Below, in pieces: positions 38,516-47,537 of a stretch of DNA of 64,000 bases. The notes beneath the pieces were generated by a model. It saw only the letters and a program-made list of their open reading frames with translations. It was not told the DNA's origin and made no database searches. The number at the start of each line of letters is the position of its first letter. Position 1 is the stretch's first letter. This DNA comes from Pseudoalteromonas sp. MMG007 (GTDB taxonomy: Bacteria > Pseudomonadota > Gammaproteobacteria > Enterobacterales > Alteromonadaceae): contig NZ_JAGJEI010000006.1 of assembly GCF_018100985.1 (NCBI RefSeq), positions 124,001 through 188,000 on the forward strand. Direction: 5' to 3'. Made by a program: the position numbers and the translations under genes.

Positions 38516-39056
38516 GATACTTGACTTATTTTTAGCGCTTTCTGGCTTAATTATTACAATGCCTTTTTTGATTATATTGTATGTAATTGGCTTTTTTGAC
38601 ACAGGCTCACCTTTGTTTATGCAAGAGCGTGTAGGTCGAAATAAAAAACCGTTTACCTTGGTAAAGTTCAGAACAATGAACGTAGATACAGCCTCTGTAG
38701 CAAGCCACTTAGCAAGTACAGCATCTATCACACAATTTGGTGGCTTTTTACGTAAAACAAAATTAGATGAGCTGCCACAACTTTGGAACGTACTTAAAGG
38801 CGAAATGAGCTTAGTTGGGCCACGCCCAGGCTTGTTTAATCAAGAAGAGCTCACTCAAGCTCGCGATGCTAAAGGTATCTACAATGTACGTCCAGGTGTA
38901 ACAGGTTTAGCGCAAGTAAATGAAATCGATATGTCGACTCCTGAGTTGCTAGCTGAAACCGACGAAAAAATGATCGCTACATTAAGTCTCAAACATTACT
39001 TTATTTATATACTACAAACCGTAACAGGAAGCGGCAGTGGCGATAGAGTCAAGTAG
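38508..39056 (+). CDS. Initiating phosphoglycosyltransferase (PglC/WcaJ-like)
   Basis: Small monotopic membrane enzyme of 182 residues that moves a phospho-sugar from a UDP-sugar to undecaprenyl phosphate. One N-terminal hydrophobic re-entrant segment (about 3-25) is followed by PLFMQERVGRNKKPFTLVKFRTM, and the key KLDELPQLWNVLKGEMSLVGPRPG segment near 81-104 contains the catalytic Asp-Glu pair. Length matches the minimal PglC form without the WbaP-like extra domains. It overlaps the upstream SDR. Confidence 0.93.
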   Translation: MIRILDLFLALSGLIITMPFLIILYVIGFFDTGSPLFMQERVGRNKKPFTLVKFRTMNVDTASVASHLASTASITQFGGFLRKTKLDELPQLWNVLKGEMSLVGPRPGLFNQEELTQARDAKGIYNVRPGVTGLAQVNEIDMSTPELLAETDEKMIATLSLKHYFIYILQTVTGSGSGDRVK

Positions 39057-39092
39057 CCAATCTCTCATACACAAACTTACAAAAAGTAACCA

Positions 39093-39138
39093 AATACCTA
39101 AAGACTATATAATATTTTACTTATAGTCTTTAGGTATT
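39093..39138. repeat. Perfect 17-bp inverted repeat
   Basis: Arms at 39093-39109 and 39122-39138 are exact reverse complements with a 12-nt AT-rich loop. There is no T tract after either arm in the plus direction, so it is not a standard terminator for the genes on that strand. It lies in the only sizeable gap between the PglC and PglF genes. Confidence 0.8.
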
Positions 39139-39219
39139 AAGTACAATAGTTATTCATCTTGTAGTAAAATTGTAATCAATAGAGTAGCAGTTTCACTGCT
39201 AGTTTCAGGGAAATGTATT

Positions 39220-41157
39220 GTGTTTTTAAAATTCTTAGTTGATTTACCTCGCCCTCAAAAAAGAATCGTATCTCTTGCTGTAGATAGTATCTTTATTGTT
39301 GTAGCTTTTTGGCTTGCCTTTTTACTTCGGCTTGATAGCACTGCTGTTTTAAAAAATACACACACATGGATATTACTAGCAACAGTACTTCCATTGAGCT
39401 TACTTAGTTTTGTAAAACTTGGCTTATACCGAGCAGTGCTTCGCTATATGAACACGCAAGCTATTTGGGCTATTATCGCTGGTGTTGTACTCTCTACCGT
39501 TTACTTTACTGTTTTGTCTTTCTTTTTAAGCGCTCCTGTTCCACGCACAGTACCTTTTATATATGCTAGTTTTTGTATTTTATTTGTAGGCGGGGCAAGG
39601 CTAACTGTTCGTGCAGTGGTTGGGCAAATAACCATGCGCCGTAAAGAGGGCGTAATAATATACGGGGCTGGTTCAGCAGGGCGCCAGCTTGCAACTGCCT
39701 TAGCTAATGGCCCTGAATACTCACCTGTTGCCTTTATTGATGACGATCCTAAAAAGCATTTAGCATTAATTCAGGGTGTGTGTGTGCATGCGCCATCACA
39801 AATTGCCGATATCGCAAAGCAAAAGTCAGCTAATAAAATTTTACTTGCTTTGCCCAGCGCTTCTCGTAGCCGTCGTAAAGAAATATTAAATGCAATTGAA
39901 AAGTTTAAGCTACAAGTTATGACAATACCTGGTATGGCAGATATTGTATCCGGTACAAATAACCTTGACGAAGTAAAAGACGTAGAAATTGATGATTTAC
40001 TAGGGCGCGATTCCGTGATGCCTCGAGGTGATCTGATGTCAGCAAATATCACTAATAAAGCTGTTATGGTTACTGGCGCAGGGGGATCTATAGGATCGGA
40101 ACTATGTAGGCAAATAATTAAAAATAACCCTACAAAAATAGTACTTTTCGAACTTTCTGAATTTGCTCTATATGCAATAGAAAAAGAGCTTACAGAGTAC
40201 TGCGCCTCGAATAGTTTAAACGTAGAGATCCTACCTATTTTAGGCTCGATCCAAAATAAAAAGCTTGTTGAATCAACATTCTCGACCTTCAAAATTCAAA
40301 CGGTTTACCATGCTGCGGCTTATAAGCATGTACCATTAGTAGAGCATAATGTTGTAGAAGGTGTACGTAATAATGTTTATGGTACTTATAACGTTGCTAC
40401 CGCAGCAATAAACGCAAAAGTAGACACCTTTGTACTAATTTCGACAGATAAAGCTGTTAGGCCAACTAATATTATGGGTACTACAAAACGGATGGCCGAA
40501 TTAGTACTGCAAGCTCTTTCTGATGAGCAAAGTAGTACGCGTTTTACAATGGTTCGTTTTGGTAATGTTTTAGGTTCTTCAGGCTCTGTAGTGCCGCTTT
40601 TTAGAAAACAAATTAAAGCAGGTGGCCCAATCACGTTAACCCACCAAGATATCACTCGTTATTTCATGACTATTCCTGAAGCTGCACAGCTAGTAATACA
40701 AGCTGGAGCTATGGGGGTGGGCGGCGACGTATTTGTTCTAGATATGGGCGAGCCGGTTAAAATAAAAGATTTAGCGACTAAAATGGTTCATCTTTCAGGG
40801 CTAGAAGTTAAACATAAGAAACGCCCTAACGGAGATATTGAGATTAAGTGTACAGGGTTACGTCCAGGTGAAAAACTGTTTGAAGAGTTACTCATTGGAG
40901 ATAATGTAACTGGTACAGAGCATCCAAGAATATTGAGTGCACAAGAGATTAAAATGCCTTGGACTGAGCTTGAGTCTTTCTTAGATAAACTTAAAAATTC
41001 ATGTGATGATTCTAATCATGTAGAAATTAGACGGCTTCTTTTATCTGCCCCAACAGCTTTTACCCCTACAGATGATATATGTGATTTAAACTGGAAAGAA
41101 AATGCAGTGGGAAAAACAAACATATCAATGTTGCCAATAGCAAATGAGAAGTTTTAG
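39220..41157 (+). CDS. Membrane-bound UDP-GlcNAc 4,6-dehydratase (PglF/WbpM/CapD family)
   Basis: 645 residues. Four N-terminal helices (about 15-115) are followed by an inactive-type nucleotide-binding domain with GAGSAGRQLATAL near 149-161, then the catalytic SDR domain with VTGAGGSIGSELCRQI near 285-300 and STDKAVRPTNIMGTTKRMAE near 407-426, where Asp and Lys replace the usual SDR Tyr. It converts UDP-GlcNAc to the 4-keto-6-deoxy intermediate used for QuiNAc, FucNAc or bacillosamine. The start here is GTG at 39220 with CAGGGA upstream. It probably works with the SDR and PglC genes before it. Confidence 0.9.
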   Translation: MFLKFLVDLPRPQKRIVSLAVDSIFIVVAFWLAFLLRLDSTAVLKNTHTWILLATVLPLSLLSFVKLGLYRAVLRYMNTQAIWAIIAGVVLSTVYFTVLSFFLSAPVPRTVPFIYASFCILFVGGARLTVRAVVGQITMRRKEGVIIYGAGSAGRQLATALANGPEYSPVAFIDDDPKKHLALIQGVCVHAPSQIADIAKQKSANKILLALPSASRSRRKEILNAIEKFKLQVMTIPGMADIVSGTNNLDEVKDVEIDDLLGRDSVMPRGDLMSANITNKAVMVTGAGGSIGSELCRQIIKNNPTKIVLFELSEFALYAIEKELTEYCASNSLNVEILPILGSIQNKKLVESTFSTFKIQTVYHAAAYKHVPLVEHNVVEGVRNNVYGTYNVATAAINAKVDTFVLISTDKAVRPTNIMGTTKRMAELVLQALSDEQSSTRFTMVRFGNVLGSSGSVVPLFRKQIKAGGPITLTHQDITRYFMTIPEAAQLVIQAGAMGVGGDVFVLDMGEPVKIKDLATKMVHLSGLEVKHKKRPNGDIEIKCTGLRPGEKLFEELLIGDNVTGTEHPRILSAQEIKMPWTELESFLDKLKNSCDDSNHVEIRRLLLSAPTAFTPTDDICDLNWKENAVGKTNISMLPIANEKF

Positions 41158-41243
41158 AAAATAGATGAAATGTTATAAATACGTGATTTATAAATTTTCT
41201 TTATTATATAATTTAGTATTAAACACGAAAAACTGGAAAATTA

Positions 41244-42434
41244 ATGAAAAGCATACTTGAACTAATAGGTAGAAATAAACCCTTATTCTTAAATGATTTA
41301 GAAGTGTTTGATAATGAGCTAAAAGAAATAGTAAACGAGTCAAAGTTTCTTGTTCTCGGAGGTGCTGGTTCCATAGGCCAAGCTGTTACTAAAGAAATAT
41401 TCAAACGCAACCCTAAAAAGCTTCATGTTGTTGATATTAGTGAAAATAATATGGTTGAGCTTGTTCGCGATGTTCGCAGCTCGTTTGGGTATATTGACGG
41501 TGATTTCCAGACTTTTGCGCTTGATATTGGTTCAGTCGAGTATGATGCATTCATAAAAGCTGATGGGCAGTATGACTATGTATTGAACTTATCAGCACTT
41601 AAACATGTACGCAGTGAAAAAGACCCATTTACATTAATGCGCATGATTGACGTAAATATATTTAATACTGATAAAACCATTCAACAATCGATCGATTGTG
41701 GCGCAAAAAAATATTTTTGTGTTTCTACCGATAAAGCGGCAAACCCGGTTAATATGATGGGAGCGTCAAAACGCATTATGGAAATGTTTTTAATGCGTAA
41801 AAGCGAGGAAATCGCTATTTCTACAGCTCGATTTGCCAACGTTGCTTTTTCAGATGGTTCATTATTACATAGCTTTAATCAGCGTATACAAAAACAACAA
41901 CCTATAGTCGCACCTAGTGATATCAAACGCTACTTTGTTACCCCGCAAGAGTCTGGTGAATTATGTTTAATGTCTTGTATTTTCGGTGAGAATAGAGATA
42001 TTTTCTTTCCAAAACTAAGTGAAGCGTTACATTTAATTACCTTTGCAGACATTGCTGTAAAATACCTCCAAGATCGTGGTTACGAACCTTTCCTATGTAA
42101 AACAGAAGACGAAGCACGAGAGCTGGTAAAAACACTACCCGCTCAAGGTAAGTGGCCCTGTTTATTTACTGAAAGTGACACCACTGGCGAAAAAGACTTT
42201 GAAGAGTTTTTTACCGACAGTGAAACACTAGATATGGAGCGTTTTGAAAATTTAGGCATTATTAAAAATGACGCAATTTTTGAGCAAGCTTTGTTAGCCG
42301 AATTTGAAGAAGCAATTACTCAAATGAAAACTGATAAATCTTGGACAAAAGATGAAATTGTGTCGCTTTTCTTTAAAATGATACCTGATTTCGGGCATAA
42401 AGAAACGGGCAAATACCTTGATGGTAAAATGTAA
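41244..42434 (+). CDS. Soluble nucleotide-sugar 4,6-dehydratase, probably first step of the nonulosonate pathway
   Basis: 396 residues, no membrane part. Rossmann motif LGGAGSIGQAV near 38-48 and STDKAANPVNMMGASKR near 166-182 place it in the PglF/FlaA1 catalytic group. A C-terminal extension of about 120 acidic residues (DEARELVKTL..ETLDMERF) is characteristic of a subgroup found next to legC, legI and legG. In the legionaminic acid pathway the first modification of the GlcNAc nucleotide is a 4,6-dehydration (LegB), and this gene is in that place. It belongs to a different sequence branch from Campylobacter LegB, so I give no symbol. Confidence 0.8.
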   Translation: MKSILELIGRNKPLFLNDLEVFDNELKEIVNESKFLVLGGAGSIGQAVTKEIFKRNPKKLHVVDISENNMVELVRDVRSSFGYIDGDFQTFALDIGSVEYDAFIKADGQYDYVLNLSALKHVRSEKDPFTLMRMIDVNIFNTDKTIQQSIDCGAKKYFCVSTDKAANPVNMMGASKRIMEMFLMRKSEEIAISTARFANVAFSDGSLLHSFNQRIQKQQPIVAPSDIKRYFVTPQESGELCLMSCIFGENRDIFFPKLSEALHLITFADIAVKYLQDRGYEPFLCKTEDEARELVKTLPAQGKWPCLFTESDTTGEKDFEEFFTDSETLDMERFENLGIIKNDAIFEQALLAEFEEAITQMKTDKSWTKDEIVSLFFKMIPDFGHKETGKYLDGKM

Positions 42435-42449
42435 TTAGGCAGATATATC

Positions 42450-43604
42450 ATGACTAAACAGCTTGTTTCATTTGTAAAAGATCTCTACCAAACCAACGAG
42501 TTCATTCCTTTACACGCACCAACTTTCTCAGGGAATGAACAAAAGTATGTATCAGAAACAATTAGCAGCACATTCGTATCAAGTGTTGGTAAATTTGTAG
42601 ATGACTTTGAAGCTCACATTGAAGATTATACCGGGACCGCAAAAGCCGTTGCGACTGTAAATGGTACTGCAGCATTGCATGCCGCGCTGTATATGGCGGG
42701 AGTTAAGAATAATGATATCGTTATTACTCAAGCCCTTACTTTTGTAGCCACCTGTAACGCATTACATCATATGGGAGCAGAACCGGCATTTGTTGATGTC
42801 TCACCTGTTAGCTTAGGGTTATGCCCTAAAGCATTGTCTACGTTTTTAGAGCAACACGCAGTGCTAACCGAATCAGGACCTATACACAAAACTACAAAGC
42901 AGCGCTTTCAGGCTGTTGTTCCAATGCATACATTTGGCCATCCTGTTGAGCTTGATGAGTTAATGGGTGTGTGTAACGAGTGGCGAATCGCTTTAGTAGA
43001 AGATGCAGCAGAAAGTCTTGGCTCTTTTTACAAAGGTAAGCACACCGGGACATTAGGTGACTTTGGCGCAATCAGCTTTAATGGTAATAAAATTATCACC
43101 ACCGGTGGTGGCGGTATGGTTTTATGTAAAAGTATAGAGTCAGGACAGCATACAAAACATATAACAACTACTGCTAAAGTTCCTCACCCGTATGAATTCT
43201 TTCATGATGAAGCGGGATTTAATTATCGCATGCCTAACTTAAACGCGGCACTTGGCTGCGCGCAAATGGAAAACTTGGCCGAATTCATCGACAACAAGCG
43301 TGATCTTGCAAACTTATATGTAGATTTTTTTAAAGGATCTGACTTTAAATTTGTTACTGAGCCGAGCTACGCAAAATCAAACTATTGGTTAAATGCAATC
43401 ATTTGTCCAAATCAAAGTGAACGAGAAAAACTATTAAAGCAGACTAATGCTGATGGCGTAATGACCCGACCAATTTGGCAATTAATGCATCGTTTACCTA
43501 TGTTCGAAAAGGCAATGAGAGGCGATTTAAGCCATTCAGAGTTTATTGAGGCTCACTTAGTTAATATACCAAGCTCTCCAGTACAAAGTTTAGGCAAGTT
43601 GTAA
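42450..43604 (+). CDS. legC: LegC-family PLP-dependent aminotransferase
   Basis: DegT/DnrJ/EryC1-fold enzyme of 384 residues that aminates the 4-keto sugar made by the dehydratase. The PLP-binding Lys lies in SFNGNKIITTGGGG near 208-221, with EDAAESLGS near 184 and the TFVATCNAL cofactor segment near 91. The N-terminus FIPLHAPTFSGNEQKYV is typical of the LegC group rather than of PglE or ArnB. It shares one base with the next gene (TAATG), so the pair is translationally coupled. Confidence 0.9.
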   Translation: MTKQLVSFVKDLYQTNEFIPLHAPTFSGNEQKYVSETISSTFVSSVGKFVDDFEAHIEDYTGTAKAVATVNGTAALHAALYMAGVKNNDIVITQALTFVATCNALHHMGAEPAFVDVSPVSLGLCPKALSTFLEQHAVLTESGPIHKTTKQRFQAVVPMHTFGHPVELDELMGVCNEWRIALVEDAAESLGSFYKGKHTGTLGDFGAISFNGNKIITTGGGGMVLCKSIESGQHTKHITTTAKVPHPYEFFHDEAGFNYRMPNLNAALGCAQMENLAEFIDNKRDLANLYVDFFKGSDFKFVTEPSYAKSNYWLNAIICPNQSEREKLLKQTNADGVMTRPIWQLMHRLPMFEKAMRGDLSHSEFIEAHLVNIPSSPVQSLGKL

Positions 43605-44770
43605 TGACAAAAAAAATAGCTGTATTTACAGGTACTCGAGCAGAGTATGGGCTGCTATATTGGCTAATAAAAGATGTTCAAAGTGATCCAGAGCTTACGT
43701 TACAGCTATTAGTATCAGGTATGCATTTATCATCTGAATTTGGTGAAACGTATAAACAAATAGAGCAAGATGGTTTCAGTATAGATGAGAAGATAGAAAT
43801 TTTACTTTCGTCAGATACGGCCGTCGGTACCGCTAAAAGTATAGGGCTGGGTGTACTTGGATTTACAGATGCATTAAGTCGATTAAAGCCCGATGCGTTG
43901 GTCATTCTGGGTGACCGTTTTGAAGCACTTGCGGCCGCTCAAACCGCGATGATACTGCGTATTCCTATTTTGCATCTACATGGTGGGGAAGTCACTGAAG
44001 GTGCCTATGATGATGCTATTCGCCATGCCATTACTAAGCTGAGCTATTTACACGGAACCTCTACTGAGGAGTATCGGCAACGTGTTATACAGCTAGGTGA
44101 AGTACCTGAACGGGTTAAAAACATTGGTGCAATTGGCCTTGATCATTTAGCGCGTAGTAATTTTATGAGCGTAAATGAAATTGGCAACTCATTAAATTTT
44201 AATTTAAAACAGCCTTACTTTCTTGTTACCTATCATCCGGTAACGCTAGGTGAAGAGCCACCAGAGCAAAGCTTTATTGCATTACTCAATGCACTAGATG
44301 AGTTTAAAGATCATCAAATTATTTTAACCTATCCAAATGCCGATGATGGTGGTCGTCGTATAATTCCAATACTTGAAGGCTATGCTAAACAATATCCTAA
44401 TAGAGTATGTGCAATACCTTCGTTGGGACAAAAGCGCTACCTAAGCACGGTCAAAAATGCCGCTGTTGTTATTGGAAACTCATCTAGTGGGATCATTGAG
44501 GTACCCGCATTTAATGTGCCTACAGTTAATATAGGCGAAAGGCAAAAAGGGCGTTTAGCTGCTAAATCTGTACTTAACTGCATAGCAACAAAAGCTGCTA
44601 TTTCAGCAGCAATAACGACAGCTGTTACAGGTAGTTATAAAACTCCAGGCGAAACAATAATAAATCCATATGGCGCAGGTAATGCAAGCGCTCAAGCAAT
44701 TCAAATGCTCAAATCTTTAGAATTTGAGCCGAGCAAATCTTTTTACGACTTAAAGCGAGAACCTCTATGA
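43604..44770 (+). CDS. legG: Hydrolysing nucleotide-sugar 2-epimerase (NeuC/LegG family)
   Basis: 388 residues, GT-B fold. It releases the nucleotide and inverts C2 to give a ManNAc-type or 2,4-diacetamido-mannose sugar for the nonulosonate synthase. The IAVFTGTRAEYGLLYWLI N-terminus, LGDRFEALAAA near 102, HLHGGEVTEGAYDDAIRHA near 125-143 and NSSSGIIEVP near 290 are hallmark motifs. NeuC (sialic acid) and LegG (legionaminic acid) cannot be separated with certainty by eye; neighbouring legC and ptmE-like genes favour LegG. Confidence 0.87.
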   Translation: MTKKIAVFTGTRAEYGLLYWLIKDVQSDPELTLQLLVSGMHLSSEFGETYKQIEQDGFSIDEKIEILLSSDTAVGTAKSIGLGVLGFTDALSRLKPDALVILGDRFEALAAAQTAMILRIPILHLHGGEVTEGAYDDAIRHAITKLSYLHGTSTEEYRQRVIQLGEVPERVKNIGAIGLDHLARSNFMSVNEIGNSLNFNLKQPYFLVTYHPVTLGEEPPEQSFIALLNALDEFKDHQIILTYPNADDGGRRIIPILEGYAKQYPNRVCAIPSLGQKRYLSTVKNAAVVIGNSSSGIIEVPAFNVPTVNIGERQKGRLAAKSVLNCIATKAAISAAITTAVTGSYKTPGETIINPYGAGNASAQAIQMLKSLEFEPSKSFYDLKREPL

Positions 44771-45840
44771 CATTAATTATTGCAGAAGCTGGTGTTAATC
44801 ATAATGGCAGTGACGATTTAGCTTTTTCTCTTGTTGACGCTGCGCATCAAGCTGGTGCCGATATAGTTAAATTTCAAACATTTAAAGCTAAAAACTTAGT
44901 GACTGAAGATGCACAGCAAGCAGAGTACCAAATTACTAATAGTGGTCAAAAAGAGTCTCAGTACTCAATGCTTAAGCGATTAGAGCTAAGCTATGAAACA
45001 CATCATAAGTTGGTTAAATATTGCAATGATTTAGGTATTGAGTTTTTATCTACAGCATTTGATTCAGAGAGCCTATCGTTTTTAGTTGATGATTTAGGAA
45101 TAACGCGCCTTAAGCTGCCATCGGGTGAAATTACAAACGCACCATTAGTGCTTGAACATGCTAGAACAGGCTGTGATTTAATTGTATCTACAGGAATGGC
45201 AACCCTTTCTGAAATAGAGCAAGTTCTATCGGTTATTGCTTTTGGTTATATAAACGCTGAGGGTAACCCAACAGATGAAACGCTACAGGCTGCATACTTT
45301 TCTGAGCAAGGTAAGCAGTTATTAAAAGACAAAGTAACGCTTTTACATTGCACAACTGAATACCCAGCACCGTTTAATGATATAAATTTAAATGCTATGG
45401 ACACAATGAAAGATGCATTTAAGTTAAAAGTAGGTTACTCAGATCATAGTGCCGGTATAGTGGTACCTATTGCGGCTGTCGCCAAAGGAGCTACTTTAAT
45501 TGAAAAGCACTTTACTGTTGATAAAGCATTACCAGGCCCAGATCACAAAGCATCTCTTGATCCTATCGAATTAAAAGAAATGGTTGATGGCATTCGCATA
45601 GTGGAAAAAATATTAGGTGATGGTATTAAAGGGCCGCGCCCATCTGAAGTTAAAAATAAAGCTGTGGCTCGTAAAAGTGTAGTGGCAGCACAAGCAATTA
45701 AACAAGGAGAGGTGTTCACTGCAGATAATTTAGCTGTAAAACGCCCCGGTGGCGGTATAGAGCCAATCAATTTTTGGAAGTTACTAGACTCTCCTGCAAC
45801 TAGAGATTACTCAATAGGGCAGTTGCTCGATGAAAAATAA
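44767..45840 (+). CDS. legI: Nonulosonic acid synthase (NeuB/LegI family)
   Basis: 357 residues. A TIM barrel (about 1-270) condenses the 2-epimerised sugar with phosphoenolpyruvate, and a C-terminal SAF antifreeze-like domain follows (about 290-350, KSVVAAQAIKQGEVFTADNLAVKRPG). Motifs include IAEAGVNHNG at the start, VKFQTF near 38, KLPSGEITN near 120, and YSDHSAG near 228. It overlaps legG by 4 nt (ATGA). Product is likely N,N'-diacetyllegionaminic acid given the neighbours, although N-acetylneuraminate is not excluded. Confidence 0.9.
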   Translation: MTLIIAEAGVNHNGSDDLAFSLVDAAHQAGADIVKFQTFKAKNLVTEDAQQAEYQITNSGQKESQYSMLKRLELSYETHHKLVKYCNDLGIEFLSTAFDSESLSFLVDDLGITRLKLPSGEITNAPLVLEHARTGCDLIVSTGMATLSEIEQVLSVIAFGYINAEGNPTDETLQAAYFSEQGKQLLKDKVTLLHCTTEYPAPFNDINLNAMDTMKDAFKLKVGYSDHSAGIVVPIAAVAKGATLIEKHFTVDKALPGPDHKASLDPIELKEMVDGIRIVEKILGDGIKGPRPSEVKNKAVARKSVVAAQAIKQGEVFTADNLAVKRPGGGIEPINFWKLLDSPATRDYSIGQLLDEK

Positions 45841-46486
45841 GCCACTTATTATAATTGGTGGGGGGGGGCATGCAGCTGTATTAGCAGAGACCCTTCTTAA
45901 GCAAAATAAAAAAATAGTAGGTGTAGTTGCACCTGAGTTAATAGCGGTCGGTAACGTCTTCGACAATATTGAATTGTTTCATAACGATGATGATATTCTT
46001 AAATTTAATCCTCAAGATGTTTTATTAGTTAATGGTATAGGTTCTATGCCGTTTAACTCCCTAAGAGAGGCGATTTATAATCGCTTTAAAAAACTAGGCT
46101 ATGAGTTTGCCACAGTCATTGCTGATTCAGCCATCATATCAGACTATTCTGTAATAGGTTGCGGTGTTCAAGTAATGAATAACTGCGTAGTTAATTTCGG
46201 TGCTGCAGTTGGAGATAACACGATTATAAATACCTCGTCGTCAATAGATCACGATTGCACTATTGGCGCACATTGCCATTTAGCTCCGGGAACAACATTA
46301 AGTGGTCAGGTTGTAGTAGAAAATAATGTTCACATAGCTACGGGTAGCAATGTAATCAATAATATTACTATAGGCCGCAATAGTATAATTGGTGTAGGCG
46401 CAAATATAACAAAATCAATTCCAGCGAACTCAATTGTTTATGGTGCGCGCGCAATAGTTAAAGGATTAGAAAGTAATGACAGTTAA
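45830..46486 (+). CDS. legH: NeuD/LegH-type sugar N- or O-acetyltransferase with G9 tract
   Basis: 218 residues. An N-terminal Rossmann-like part with IIIGGGGHAAVLAETLL is followed by a left-handed beta-helix (about 95-210) of hexapeptide repeats, including the catalytic-type SSIDHDCTIG near 137-146. In legionaminic pathways this enzyme acetylates the 4-amino group; NeuD homologues O-acetylate sialic acid. The GGGGH motif is coded by GGT followed by nine consecutive G (45860-45868), ten codons from the start, a likely slippage site. In the present reading the gene is ON (in frame). It overlaps legI by 11 nt and ptmE by 11 nt. Confidence 0.86.
   Translation: MKNKPLIIIGGGGHAAVLAETLLKQNKKIVGVVAPELIAVGNVFDNIELFHNDDDILKFNPQDVLLVNGIGSMPFNSLREAIYNRFKKLGYEFATVIADSAIISDYSVIGCGVQVMNNCVVNFGAAVGDNTIINTSSSIDHDCTIGAHCHLAPGTTLSGQVVVENNVHIATGSNVINNITIGRNSIIGVGANITKSIPANSIVYGARAIVKGLESNDS
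45860..45868 (+). repeat. Homopolymeric G9 tract in legH
   Basis: Nine consecutive G in a genome with about 38-40% GC, located near codons 11-13 of the acetyltransferase gene. Slipped-strand loss or gain of one G would shift the frame and end the protein soon after. Confidence 0.85.
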
Positions 46487-47537
46487 TTGGCAAAAAGTAG
46501 TAATTGAGCCTTCAGTCTCAATCAAAGAAGCGTTACAAGTGATTGATAAAGAAGCGCTTAGAGTAGCACTCGTTGTTGATAACAATAAGCTAGTAGGCAT
46601 GATAACGGATGGTGATGTACGAAGAGGTATTCTCAAGGGTATTGAGTTAACAGCCCCAGTAAATATGATTATGAATATAAGCCCTGTCAGTGCAAAAGCC
46701 TCGTTAAGCAGTAATGAGCTTAAGCAATTAATGCAATCTCGTAGAATATTATCTCTGCCGATAGTTGATAATAACAATGAATTAGTTGGTTTAAAAACAC
46801 TTCACGAAACGCTAGTAATAGAGAAGCGTGAAAATCCAGTTTTTATAATGGCTGGAGGTTTTGGAACACGATTACGTCCTCTTACTGATAATTGCCCAAA
46901 GCCAATGCTAAAGGTGGGTGGTAAACCAATGCTTGAAACCTTGATAAATAATTTCAAGAACCATGGTTTTTATAAGTTTTATATTTCTACACACTATTTA
47001 CCAGAAGTCATTATGGATTATTTTGGTAACGGCGATAACTTTGATGTTGAAATTACTTATGTGCATGAAGAAGAGCCGCTCGGTACTGGAGGAGCGCTCT
47101 CTTTATTGCCAGATGACTTGCCAAAAGAACCATTAATTATGATAAATGGGGATATTTTAACGAACGTCGATTTTTCCAAGGTGCTTGACTTCCATGTAAA
47201 GCAAGCAAGCGATGCAACCATGTGTGTGCGTGACTATGAAATTAAAATCCCCTTTGGAGTAATTGAAGGTGAAGGGCATGAGATTACGGCGATGGTAGAA
47301 AAGCCTACATACCGTTACTTTGTAAATGCAGGTATTTACATAATTTCTAATCATATTATTAATTCGCTTTCAAAAAATGAACGATTAGATATGCCAAGCT
47401 TATTTGAACAAAAACAAGGCGAAGGGCTTAAAACATTGAAGTTCCCGATTCATGAGTATTGGTTAGACGTTGGCCGTCATGATGACTTCCAAAAAGCACA
47501 ACTGGATATTCATACCTTAGGAATTAATAATGATTAA
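46476..47537 (+). CDS. ptmE: CBS-domain sugar-1-phosphate nucleotidyltransferase (PtmE-like)
   Basis: 353 residues. Two CBS motifs (about 8-115, including GMITDGDVRRGILKG and LPIVDNNNELVGL) are followed by a nucleotidyltransferase domain with FIMAGGFGTRLRPLTDNCPKPML near 124-146. This CBS-plus-transferase plan is that of Campylobacter PtmE, which makes GDP-glucosamine for the GDP-linked route to legionaminic acid. Its presence suggests that route, although the partner enzymes PtmF and PtmA were not seen in the window. Overlaps its neighbours by 11 and 8 nt. Confidence 0.82.
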   Translation: MTVNWQKVVIEPSVSIKEALQVIDKEALRVALVVDNNKLVGMITDGDVRRGILKGIELTAPVNMIMNISPVSAKASLSSNELKQLMQSRRILSLPIVDNNNELVGLKTLHETLVIEKRENPVFIMAGGFGTRLRPLTDNCPKPMLKVGGKPMLETLINNFKNHGFYKFYISTHYLPEVIMDYFGNGDNFDVEITYVHEEEPLGTGGALSLLPDDLPKEPLIMINGDILTNVDFSKVLDFHVKQASDATMCVRDYEIKIPFGVIEGEGHEITAMVEKPTYRYFVNAGIYIISNHIINSLSKNERLDMPSLFEQKQGEGLKTLKFPIHEYWLDVGRHDDFQKAQLDIHTLGINND

